From an uncultured Eubacteriales bacterium (GTDB lineage: Bacteria; Bacillota_I; Bacilli_A; RF39; UBA660): a DNA stretch of 49,725 nucleotides. Shown piece after piece: positions 32,948 through 41,013 of the stretch. How positions within the stretch are numbered: position 1 is the first letter of the stretch; each line of letters begins with the position of its first letter. Made by a program: the position numbers and the translations under genes. Under the pieces are notes generated by a model that was given only the letters and a program-made list of their open reading frames with translations, made no database searches and had not been told where the DNA came from. The stretch is from assembly GCA_905188025.1 (NCBI GenBank), contig CAJJKI010000010.1:1-49725 (forward strand), given 5' to 3'.

Positions 32948-33780
32948 CTAGATCCCTTGCTTCTTCTATTATAATCTCTATTTGCTAAATTCTTTAATTC
33001 TTCAATTGAAAGACCAGTACTATGTACTAAAATAAGTTCTTTTTCTAGTGTTGATTGTTTGTCTCTAAGTCCATCAACCATTCCATAATAAGGGTGATGC
33101 ACCTTTTTATCAAGTTCCTCCAAGTCCTGTGAAGCCATTAGTTCCATTGCTCTACTATACTCTTCTTCACCCTTTTTAGAAAATTCAATCAAGCCATTTA
33201 AATATATATCATCCGTTGTAAAGTCAGTCATACTCTTAAATGACTTATCCAGAGTATCTTTACCATCGTCCTCTCTTACTGCTACTTTTTGCCCTAAATC
33301 TTTTAAAGCAAAGTATGTATCTCTCTTCTTTTTGTAACTATTCGTTGCAAAATAAGACTCAACTGCATAGTCAATTCCTATATCAGTCATCCCTTTACCA
33401 GTATGTAAATAATTTTGCATAGTCTCGCTCTTTAAGTAACGAATATCAAATAGTCTAATACGTCTATAATCTTCTTTCAAATACTCTCGTAATTTTTTCT
33501 TCAAATCATTACTACCATAATTATCCCTTTTTAGTTTAACTGGTAAATACACCGTCGTAGTTTTTCCATATTTTAAAGAATAATGTTGATATAAAATGCA
33601 AACGTCTTGAAAATATCTATCCGGTATATCTAACCCCAAAATTTCATTAATTTCATTAAAAATATCTATATTATCTTCATAGTATCTTGTATAATCATCT
33701 ACACCTCTAAGTGTAAGAAAAGGTATGCTTATTGCTCCGTCTTTCATTATTATACATAACTGTACCCTATTCTTATCCAT
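32944..33780 (-). CDS. hypothetical protein, 278 residues
   Basis: Not recognised. The N-terminal half mixes strands and helices (VQLCIIMKDGAISIPFLTLRGVDDY), and the C-terminal half is helical and charged (KKVHHPYYGMVDGLRDKQSTLEKELI). No membrane segment is present. The ATG forms TAATG with the stop of the ABC permease, and the end overlaps xer by four bases. Such tight coupling indicates a real gene within the operon. Confidence 0.72.
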   Translation of the reverse strand: MDKNRVQLCIIMKDGAISIPFLTLRGVDDYTRYYEDNIDIFNEINEILGLDIPDRYFQDVCILYQHYSLKYGKTTTVYLPVKLKRDNYGSNDLKKKLREYLKEDYRRIRLFDIRYLKSETMQNYLHTGKGMTDIGIDYAVESYFATNSYKKKRDTYFALKDLGQKVAVREDDGKDTLDKSFKSMTDFTTDDIYLNGLIEFSKKGEEEYSRAMELMASQDLEELDKKVHHPYYGMVDGLRDKQSTLEKELILVHSTGLSIEELKNLANRDYNRRSKGSR

Positions 33781-35078
33781 TACTTAGTCCTCATTGCCTT
33801 AAACATTTTCTTCCATAGTCCTGTCTGTGAATAATTAAGAATTCCTACTTTATATATTCTAAGGCCATATTTAATAAGTAAATAAATAGTAAGTATTAGT
33901 AGCACAATACTGCCACATAAATCAATAAGTGTTATCTCGCCCATCACATATAATGAAGGAGCTAACATAGATGAAATAAATGGTACATAGCTCATAATCT
34001 TAATAAATACACTACCTTTAAATAGTCCTGCCATCATGGATAAATAATAGCCGATTAAACTTACTATAACTATTGGAGTCTGTAATTGTTGAAAATCCTC
34101 CAAATTAGTAGTCATACTAGCAAGAACTCCAGCTAATAATGAATATGCTATAAAAGTTAATACCATCATTATAAGCAATACCGGTATCATATAATTAAGT
34201 GTATCCATTATTTCTGTTAAAGAAATACTATTTACAATCTTTGCTACTTCTCCATCTAATTCTCCTACAATATTTCCGTCAAAAGTTATATAACGAATAA
34301 GTAATCCGATACCAGTAAACACTAACAAAAGTGCCCCTTGAATAAGTACAAATGCATTAGAAGCAATAACTTTTGACATAAAATGAATCTTTGGACTAAC
34401 ATTTGAAATAATTATCTCCATACTCTTAGTAGTCTTCTCTTCATTTACCTCTGCTCCGATCATTTGTACCAAGAAAATAATTAACATAAATAGCGGTAAA
34501 GTAATAACTTGCATAATTGTTGTTACCATCATATTATTTTCTGAATTATCATCACTTAAAACTACGTCTTCAATCATTACATTCTTATTTATTTCATTAT
34601 ACATTTCTTCAGTTATATGATAATCATTTAAAACAATTTCGCTTCTAATACTAGTAAGTGTTGTACTAATAAGTGTTTCAGTTATTGTACCTAGTTTATC
34701 ATTACTAACCAACTTAGCTTTAATATAATTATCTTGATCAGGACTAATAACTAGCAAAATCTTATCATTTTCTTTCACTTCTTTTACTCCATCATCATAA
34801 CTACCAGTATATTTTATAAGTTTTACGTCATCATAATCTTCTACATACCTTTTGTATACTTGATAATTACTTTCAAATTTTGAGAAAGCATCCACTTCAT
34901 CAATTATTAGTATCTCTCTAGTTTCATTAAAGTCTCCTCCAAAAGCCTTAATAATTGAATCCATATTTATAAGTCCAATAATTAATATAGCAAATATTAA
35001 ATTAGCGATAAGAAACCACTTTGTTTTAATCTTTTTATTAAGACTCATCTTTGTTAAAAATCTAAGTTTATTTCTCAT
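33780..35078 (-). CDS. ABC-2 type permease (NatB/YhaP-like)
   Basis: A 432-residue membrane protein. The first helix (about 21-41) is followed by a large extracytoplasmic domain (about 45-185), then five or six helices from about 190 onward, ending with a basic tail. This layout is that of NatB/YhaP-type exporters of ions or small molecules. The start at 35078 (MRNKLRF) follows AGGTGAT inside the ATPase gene end. It works with the ATPase encoded just upstream. The substrate is not known. Confidence 0.85.
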   Translation of the reverse strand: MRNKLRFLTKMSLNKKIKTKWFLIANLIFAILIIGLINMDSIIKAFGGDFNETREILIIDEVDAFSKFESNYQVYKRYVEDYDDVKLIKYTGSYDDGVKEVKENDKILLVISPDQDNYIKAKLVSNDKLGTITETLISTTLTSIRSEIVLNDYHITEEMYNEINKNVMIEDVVLSDDNSENNMMVTTIMQVITLPLFMLIIFLVQMIGAEVNEEKTTKSMEIIISNVSPKIHFMSKVIASNAFVLIQGALLLVFTGIGLLIRYITFDGNIVGELDGEVAKIVNSISLTEIMDTLNYMIPVLLIMMVLTFIAYSLLAGVLASMTTNLEDFQQLQTPIVIVSLIGYYLSMMAGLFKGSVFIKIMSYVPFISSMLAPSLYVMGEITLIDLCGSIVLLILTIYLLIKYGLRIYKVGILNYSQTGLWKKMFKAMRTK

Positions 35079-35967
35079 AACTATCACCTACCGTACTTAT
35101 AAATATTTCATTTAAACTAGGATCTTCCACACTAAATCTTGTTATATTATCGTATTTTGATATTACTTTAAATAAATTATTTACATACTCTTCACTACTA
35201 ATAGATACAATGTATTCATCATTCTCGCGTGTAATCTTCTCAACACCTTTTTCTTTCTCTAATTCCTTTGGCTTAATATCTCCCTTTATATAAATATTTT
35301 TCTTCTTATAATTTTTCTTTATATCTTTAAGATATCCCGATAAAACACTCTTTCCTTTAACTAAAACTACTAATCTATCACAAAATAACTCTACATGTTC
35401 CATTCTATGTGAAGAGAAAATAATACTAGTACCTTTCTTTTTAAAATCCAAAATAACCTTCTTAAAAAGTTCAACGTTAATTGGATCAAGTCCAGAAAAA
35501 GGCTCATCTAAAATAAGTAACTTTGGTTCATTAATAATCGCAGAAATAAACTGTACCTTTTGTTGATTACCTTTTGATAATTCTTTAATCTTTCTATTTT
35601 TATAGCCTTCGATCCCAAATTCTTTAAGCCAATAATCTAATTTTTTATCAATCTCATTTTCCGGTATTCCTTTAAGCACTCCATAATAAACTATTTGTTC
35701 CTTAACTGTTAACTTAGTAAGTAAACTTCTTTCTTCCGTTAAAAAACCAATTTTATCTGTAATTTTATAATCAATTTTTTCACCATCTAGAGTTATCTTA
35801 CCAGTATAATCATCTATAAGTCCTAAAATCATTCTAAAAGTTGTTGTCTTACCAGCACCATTTAGTCCTAGTAATCCAAATATCTCTCCATCTTCAACTG
35901 TAAAACTAAGATTATCTACTGCTAGTAAATTACCATAATACTTTGTTACTCCATCTACTTTTAACAT
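35068..35967 (-). CDS. ABC transporter ATP-binding protein (NatA/YhaQ-like)
   Basis: A 299-residue ATPase with Walker A GLNGAGKTTT (about residues 35-44), signature LSKGNQQKV, Walker B LLILDEPFSGLDP and switch His in SSHRMEH. The C-terminal extension of about 80 residues is typical of the NatA/YhaQ group. It overlaps the permease by 11 bases and lies 12 bases after rnc, in the rnc operon. Confidence 0.92.
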   Translation of the reverse strand: MLKVDGVTKYYGNLLAVDNLSFTVEDGEIFGLLGLNGAGKTTTFRMILGLIDDYTGKITLDGEKIDYKITDKIGFLTEERSLLTKLTVKEQIVYYGVLKGIPENEIDKKLDYWLKEFGIEGYKNRKIKELSKGNQQKVQFISAIINEPKLLILDEPFSGLDPINVELFKKVILDFKKKGTSIIFSSHRMEHVELFCDRLVVLVKGKSVLSGYLKDIKKNYKKKNIYIKGDIKPKELEKEKGVEKITRENDEYIVSISSEEYVNNLFKVISKYDNITRFSVEDPSLNEIFISTVGDSYEK

Positions 35968-35979
35968 ATATTCCCTCTC

Positions 35980-36633
35980 TTACTTTGCTTGTTTAGATAA
36001 AGCTTCTTTAGCAGCATCTTGTTCAGCCGCTTTCTTACTACTACCAATTCCTTTTCCTAAAATATGACCGTCTACTTTAACTACACATTCAAATCTCCTA
36101 TTATGTGCAGGGCCTTCTTCTTTAGTAATTTCATAAACTACACTCTTTTTGTCAGTTTGTACTAATTCCTGTAGTTTTGATTTATAATCATGTAAAAAGT
36201 CAATATTCTTATCAATGTACTTAACCATAATATCAAGTACCATCTTCTTAGTAAAATCAAGACCCATATCTAAATAAGTAGCTGCTACAAAAGCCTCAAA
36301 AACGTCAGCCAATATTGTATTATTTGGGCCAACTTCAGCTTCTCCACCACCCAATTTAATATCTTCTTCAAATTTCAAATCATGAGCATAAGTAGCTAAA
36401 GCCTCCTCACATACATAAGTAGCTCTCATCTTTGTCATTATTCCTTCAGCTAAATGTCTCTCCTTGTATAAGTAATCGCTAATAATAAATTCTAGTATTG
36501 CATCACCCAAAAACTCTAACCGTTCATAACTAGTAAATGATGGATTCTCATTACTATAAGAAGTATGAGTGAATGCTTCATAGTATAAATTTATATTAGT
36601 AGGATTAAATTTTAAAGTTTTAAATATTTTCAT
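35980..36633 (-). CDS. rnc: ribonuclease III
   Basis: A 217-residue endoribonuclease cutting double-stranded RNA, for example rRNA precursors. The N-terminal catalytic domain carries the signature YERLEFLGDAILEFIISDYLY and the downstream ADVFEAFVAATYLD acid cluster. The C-terminal part (about 145-215) is a dsRNA-binding domain (HDYKSKLQELVQ, GIGSSKKAAEQDAAKEAL). It is first in a long operon with its own promoter. The usual acpP or smc neighbours are absent. Confidence 0.95.
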   Translation of the reverse strand: MKIFKTLKFNPTNINLYYEAFTHTSYSNENPSFTSYERLEFLGDAILEFIISDYLYKERHLAEGIMTKMRATYVCEEALATYAHDLKFEEDIKLGGGEAEVGPNNTILADVFEAFVAATYLDMGLDFTKKMVLDIMVKYIDKNIDFLHDYKSKLQELVQTDKKSVVYEITKEEGPAHNRRFECVVKVDGHILGKGIGSSKKAAEQDAAKEALSKQAK

Positions 36634-36656
36634 TATCTATCACACCTTCTAAGAAA

Positions 36657-36685
36657 ATTATAACATTTATCCCTATCATAATCAA
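36657..36685 (-). promoter_or_regulatory. promoter of the rnc operon
   Basis: TTGATT (36680-36685) and TATAAT (36657-36662) on the minus strand, 17 bases apart, with TG just before the -10. Confidence 0.75.
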
Positions 36686-36928
36686 CTCAATTTACATATT
36701 TATAACATAATTATCTAATTATTATTTCCATAAACCACTCACATATTCTTATCATCAAAACATCTTATTATTTTCACACATCACATACACATTCTTATCA
36801 TATTATCTTCTCTTACCCCTTCAATAATATTATTGTAAAATACTCTTTCTCTTTTCTTTTTATTCTTATATTTTTACCAACATTGTTGTATATTCTACCA
36901 ACAATTAACTTCTTGTTAAATCTTCTTT

Positions 36929-37036
36929 CTAAAATTTTTCTTTGTCACTTACCAGTATCTTTGCTACCTCAGTCAACCATCTCACCTTCTTACACACTTT
37001 ACTCACCATATAACCTATCATATAATTAGCGTTCAT
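36929..37036 (-). CDS. possible small protein, 35 residues
   Basis: An ATG preceded by AGGTGG at good spacing, reading MNANYMIGYMVSKVCKK then VRWLTEVAKILVSDKEKF. The product would be basic and amphipathic. It lies alone in the gap upstream of rnc. There is no other support, so it may be chance. Confidence 0.3.
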   Translation of the reverse strand: MNANYMIGYMVSKVCKKVRWLTEVAKILVSDKEKF

Positions 37037-37148
37037 CACTTACCACCTAACTTTTTCTTATTTCTTAACTTTATCCATAGACAAAAGTCATAATATTTGA
37101 TAAAATTAATATAAATACATAATTGCATGTTAAATATAACAATTACAT

Positions 37149-37198
37149 ATCAAGCATGAAAAAGTATGTAACAAATCAAGTGTGAAAAAGTATGTACC
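37149..37198 (+). repeat. two tandem copies of a 24-base element
   Basis: Copies at 37149-37172 and 37175-37198 read ATCAAGYRTGAAAAAGTATG plus a short tail, 26 bases apart, differing at three positions. They lie just upstream of the probable promoter of the ZnuA-like gene, as binding sites of a regulator would. Confidence 0.7.
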
Positions 37199-37233
37199 AA
37201 AAAATATTACTAGGATTATATTGATATATAGAA

Positions 37234-37262
37234 TTGATAGTCCTTCTCATGATACATATAAA
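37234..37262 (+). promoter_or_regulatory. probable promoter of the ZnuA-like lipoprotein gene
   Basis: TTGATA (37234-37239) and TATAAA (37257-37262) on the plus strand with a 17-base spacer, about 80 bases before the ATG. Moderate match. Confidence 0.45.
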
Positions 37263-37347
37263 TAGATAAACACCGCAAAAAATTAAACAATGCAATCAAA
37301 TACTCACATGCATGAACACTCACAAATAATGAAAAGAGGTATATATA

Positions 37348-38493
37348 ATGAAAAAAATAGAAAACACTCATAAAATGAGCACTACAAAAAATATTGAAAG
37401 CATTAAATTCATAGAAGGCATCGAATCCATAGAAAGTCTAGAAACCACACAAAACAAAAACATTGCAAAACAATCTAAATTCACTAAAATCATCAAAAGT
37501 CTATTCGTTCTAATATTTAGCCTATTCCTTCTAACAGGATGCAGTCTATTTAAAAGTGATGTCATGGAAGATATCAATGTCTATACCACGACATACCCCA
37601 TTAATTATCTAATTAAATACTTATATGGAAATCATGCCACCATTTATAGTATCTATCCATCCGGAGTAAACTTCAAAGATTATGAACTATCTGAAAAGAA
37701 AATTAATGAATTTGCTAAAAGTGATTTATTTGTCTTCAATAGTCTTGATCAAGACCGTAACTATGCCGTTAAAATGATTAACAAAAATCGTGAATTAAAA
37801 CTAATTGATACCGCTCTTGGTATGAAATATAATTATTCTCTTGAAGAACTTTGGTTAAATCCATATAACTATCTAATGATGGCTAAAAATGTAAAAGAAA
37901 GCCTAAACGAATATATCACTAACCCCTACTTAGTCGAAGAAATAAATGATAATTATGAGGCATTACAGTATGATCTCTCAAAACTAGATGCTACCTACAA
38001 AGAAACACTCAAAGATTCATCATATCAAACCATCGTTGCTGATAGTACTCTATTCAAATTCCTAGAAAAGTATAACATTGAAGTTATCTCTCTAGAAGAA
38101 AATATCAAAACTGTTACTATCAAAGATGGCGACACCATATCATCAATTTCTAAAGAATATAATGTTTCCGTTAGCGATATCTTAACATACAATAACAAAA
38201 CAGATGAAACCATAAAAATTGGAGAAACTATCAAAGTGCCTATCAGTGTCATCTCATCATCAGACGTTTCTCTAGTAAAAAAATTAATTAATGAACATAA
38301 AATTAAATATATCTATTCAGCTGATACCGAATCCAATAGTACAGTAGCATCCCTAATAAAAGATTATGGACTTGAGCTAGTTACTATCAATGATATGTAT
38401 AGTATTGATGGCGGAGTAAATAACACTAACGATTCATACCTCACCATCATGAATGATAACCTTGAACTATTCCAAAAAGAACTAAACAAATAA
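37348..38493 (+). CDS. ZnuA/TroA-like lipoprotein with inserted LysM domain and lost metal ligands
   Basis: A 381-residue protein. An unusual hydrophilic head of about 50 residues precedes a hydrophobic segment and lipobox LTGC (Cys66). The rest follows the metal-binding ABC solute-binding fold (VYTTTYPINYLIKYL, DYELSEKKINEFAKSDLFVFN, VADSTLFKFLEKYNIEVISL, LVKKLINEHKIKYIY). A LysM domain (about 257-300, IKDGDTISSISKEYNVSVSDIL to IGETIKVPI) sits in the loop between the lobes. Positions where ZnuA has its histidines carry Lys, Glu and Asp, so zinc binding in the usual site is doubtful. The ATG follows GAGG. No ABC permease genes are adjacent. Confidence 0.8.
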   Translation: MKKIENTHKMSTTKNIESIKFIEGIESIESLETTQNKNIAKQSKFTKIIKSLFVLIFSLFLLTGCSLFKSDVMEDINVYTTTYPINYLIKYLYGNHATIYSIYPSGVNFKDYELSEKKINEFAKSDLFVFNSLDQDRNYAVKMINKNRELKLIDTALGMKYNYSLEELWLNPYNYLMMAKNVKESLNEYITNPYLVEEINDNYEALQYDLSKLDATYKETLKDSSYQTIVADSTLFKFLEKYNIEVISLEENIKTVTIKDGDTISSISKEYNVSVSDILTYNNKTDETIKIGETIKVPISVISSSDVSLVKKLINEHKIKYIYSADTESNSTVASLIKDYGLELVTINDMYSIDGGVNNTNDSYLTIMNDNLELFQKELNK

Positions 38494-38566
38494 AAGTTTC
38501 AAAAATATCGAGAAAAAGTACCAATAAGAAAAAATCAAACCAAAACCAAATAAGGAGGCTCTATCT

Positions 38567-39469
38567 ATGAAATATATTACTACCTTTCTAGGAATCCTCG
38601 CTATTGCTATTGTAACCATTATTAATTTCTATCCTAATGAAGTAAAAGATTTTATTGATGAACACATACTAAAAAAAGAATACATTATTGCCAAAGCTAA
38701 CGACTACTACCTAGATAATAACTATGCTTACTTTCAAAACTATACCGATGATGTTTCAAATAAAGAAGAATTAATCAACTATATATATTACGTTATCAAT
38801 ACTGGTAGTGAATATGCTGATGGAGAATGTACCAAAGAATACACTAATTGTATCAAAGATCTAAATGAAATAGCTAACGATGAAGCCAAACTATCAATAA
38901 TGAATAACTTTGTGCATCCCTTTAACAGTTTCAAAACTATCTCATTTAGCTATAGCGATAATGGCAAGTTCTCCCTAATCATTGAACATATCTATACAAA
39001 AGAAGAAATATCTACCATTAATTATATCGTTGATAATAAATTAAAAGAAATAATTACTGATAACATGACTAATGAAGAGAAAATAAAACAAGTACATGAC
39101 TATATTATTGATAACACCACCTACGATACCTTAAAAACTAACAATATCAATGACGATACTTATAAATCAAATACTGCATATGGTGTACTTGTACAAGGAT
39201 ATGGTATTTGTAGTGGATACTCTGATACTATCTCTATCTTTCTTAACAAACTAAATATAGAAAACTACAAAATAAGCAATAACACTCACATATGGAACCT
39301 CGTATATCTAAATGGTGTATGGTCTCACCTTGATGCTACCTGGGATGATCCTATCAGTAAATACAATGAAAATAGAGATACATACTTTTTAATCAGTTAT
39401 GATAAGCTAATGAGCCTAAACGATAACACTCACTCTTTTGATAAAACTATCTATAAAGAAGCTTATTAA
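38567..39469 (+). CDS. membrane-anchored transglutaminase-like (cysteine peptidase fold) protein
   Basis: A 300-residue protein with an N-terminal membrane helix (residues 3-23) and a C-terminal transglutaminase-like domain: GVLVQGYGICSGYSDTISIFLNK carries the nucleophile Cys, THIWNLVYLNGVWSHLDATWDDP the His and Asp. NEEKIKQVHDYIIDNTTYD before it is typical. It probably acts at the cell surface on proteins or wall peptides. The ATG follows AAGGAGG. It is 73 bases downstream of the LysM/ZnuA-like gene and likely in the same transcript. It is not the spore coat Tgl. Confidence 0.85.
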   Translation: MKYITTFLGILAIAIVTIINFYPNEVKDFIDEHILKKEYIIAKANDYYLDNNYAYFQNYTDDVSNKEELINYIYYVINTGSEYADGECTKEYTNCIKDLNEIANDEAKLSIMNNFVHPFNSFKTISFSYSDNGKFSLIIEHIYTKEEISTINYIVDNKLKEIITDNMTNEEKIKQVHDYIIDNTTYDTLKTNNINDDTYKSNTAYGVLVQGYGICSGYSDTISIFLNKLNIENYKISNNTHIWNLVYLNGVWSHLDATWDDPISKYNENRDTYFLISYDKLMSLNDNTHSFDKTIYKEAY

Positions 39470-39555
39470 TACTTGAGAAACTCCATCTATCTACAAAAAT
39501 AACCCACTGATTAATCAGAACTATCCATACAATTATTATTTTCATACAAAAAACA

Positions 39556-39597
39556 AAAGAAACACTTACTTGTCAAAGACATTTAACTGTTTCTTTT
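39556..39597. terminator. bidirectional terminator between the transglutaminase-like gene and miaA
   Basis: AAAGAAACA (39556-39564) and TGTTTCTTT (39588-39596) arms with T after and A before, between convergent genes. Confidence 0.75.
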
Positions 39598-39617
39598 TTC
39601 ATGTATAACTATCTTTA

Positions 39618-40517
39618 TTATCTTTTAAAAGACTCTTCATCAAGATAACTAATTACTTCCTCTACTGTTTTATTAAAATCATTAAAATCAGTCATAAACC
39701 ATTTAATATTAAACTGATTATTAAAGAAAGTATATTGTCTCTTAGCATATCTTCTAGAGTTTCTCTTAATTAAATCAATTGCCGCATCCAAAGTAACCTC
39801 TCCATCATAATACTTATATAATTCCTTATATCCAATACCTGCTAATAAAGGCTTACTTCTAATACCTTGATCATAAAAGCTCTTAACTTCATCCATTAGC
39901 CCTAAAGAAATCATCTTATCTACTCTCTTATTAATCCTCTCATATAATTCTTCTCTAGAAGCCGTAAGACCTATAAATACTGCATCATATAAAAGCTTAT
40001 TTCCTTGATTATTCTCTCTAATAGACTTTCCATTCTCCATATAATAATTAAGTGCCCTAACTACTCTTCTACGATTATTTCCATCTATTTCTATATCCTT
40101 ATCAAGTTTCTTTAGCCTACGATATAATTCTTCCGTACTAATACCAACATATTCTTCATGATTAACCCTATTTTCTTCTAAAGTATAATCATACAAAGCA
40201 CTCTTTATATATAAACCTGTTCCCCCTACTATTATCGGAGTCTTTCCTCTACTCTGAATATCCTTAATAATCTTTCTACAATCTTCTTGATAATTATAAA
40301 TTGAATAATCTTCATCTACTTCCCTTATCGAAAATAAATGATGCACTATCCCCTCTTTTTCTTCTTCTGTAACCTTAGCAGACCCTATATCAAGACCTTT
40401 ATATACCTGAATAGCATCTCCATTAATAATTTCTCCATCATATTTCTTAGCAAGTTCTATACTAAGCCTCGTCTTTCCTACCCCTGTAGGACCTGTTATA
40501 ACAATAATCTTCTGCAT
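39618..40517 (-). CDS. miaA: tRNA dimethylallyltransferase
   Basis: A 299-residue enzyme adding the isopentenyl group to A37 of tRNAs reading U-initial codons. Walker A-type GPTGVGKTRLS (about residues 8-18), NGDAIQVYKGLDIGSAKV, VGGTGLYIKSALYDY and the C-terminal GIGYKELYKYYDG with KRNSRRYAKRQYTFF are all family signatures. The ATG follows AGGAG. It is last in the mutL - hypothetical - miaA unit. Confidence 0.95.
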   Translation of the reverse strand: MQKIIVITGPTGVGKTRLSIELAKKYDGEIINGDAIQVYKGLDIGSAKVTEEEKEGIVHHLFSIREVDEDYSIYNYQEDCRKIIKDIQSRGKTPIIVGGTGLYIKSALYDYTLEENRVNHEEYVGISTEELYRRLKKLDKDIEIDGNNRRRVVRALNYYMENGKSIRENNQGNKLLYDAVFIGLTASREELYERINKRVDKMISLGLMDEVKSFYDQGIRSKPLLAGIGYKELYKYYDGEVTLDAAIDLIKRNSRRYAKRQYTFFNNQFNIKWFMTDFNDFNKTVEEVISYLDEESFKR

Positions 40518-40522
40518 TCTAT

Positions 40523-41011
40523 CTAACTCCTAAATAACCTTCTAGTAACTTCATATCTTTGCTTAAGAGCATCATCTACTCTCTTACTTTCCTTTCTTTG
40601 TCCTAAAGGTATCTCTCTATATAACTTCTTAACAAATATCTTATCTACTTGTACTTCTTCCTGTATCTTCATATATTCCCTAAATAATTCTTCTATCTCC
40701 TGATCATTAACAATTATTCTAAGATATCCTTTATGTCGCTTATTATAGAAAATATTACCCTCGTGATATACCTTAACATTTCCTATCGCACTAATAAAAT
40801 GTCTCATTACATAATAAATATATTTCTTTCTCTCTTTATCACTAAAAGTTAACTCTAAAATATCTAATACTTCCATATCATTATATAATTTCATTATTAT
40901 CTTCTCATCCTGATAAAATATATCCAATCTAACTCTATCATCTTTCCATGCTATATCCTCATAAAGTATATTAAATTTATTAATCACCCAAATAATATCT
41001 TCTATCTTCAT
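40523..41011 (-). CDS. hypothetical protein between mutL and miaA
   Basis: A 162-residue soluble protein, not recognised. The N-terminal half is strand-rich (RVRLDIFYQDEKIIMKLYND), the C-terminal half helical and strongly basic (PLGQRKESKRVDDALKQRYEVTRRLF). The start follows AGAGGAG, three bases after the mutL stop, and miaA begins six bases after its own stop. Its position hints at nucleic-acid processing, but nothing in the sequence proves it. Confidence 0.7.
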   Translation of the reverse strand: MKIEDIIWVINKFNILYEDIAWKDDRVRLDIFYQDEKIIMKLYNDMEVLDILELTFSDKERKKYIYYVMRHFISAIGNVKVYHEGNIFYNKRHKGYLRIIVNDQEIEELFREYMKIQEEVQVDKIFVKKLYREIPLGQRKESKRVDDALKQRYEVTRRLFRS

Positions 41012-41013
41012 AC

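Larger units (their letters stand above)
36634..37347. other. 714-base gap between divergent genes
   Basis: Very AT-rich DNA with alternating C/T-rich and A/T-rich stretches. It holds the rnc promoter, a possible 35-residue minus-strand ORF (36929-37036), two TACCAACA copies near 36877-36902 that could form a weak hairpin, a tandem 24-base repeat (37149-37198) and a probable plus-strand promoter (37234-37262). I see no tRNA, CRISPR or insertion sequence. Confidence 0.6.

Noticed and set aside
37149..37198. CRISPR-like repeat
   Set aside because: Only two copies with a two-base gap, so no spacer; no cas genes.
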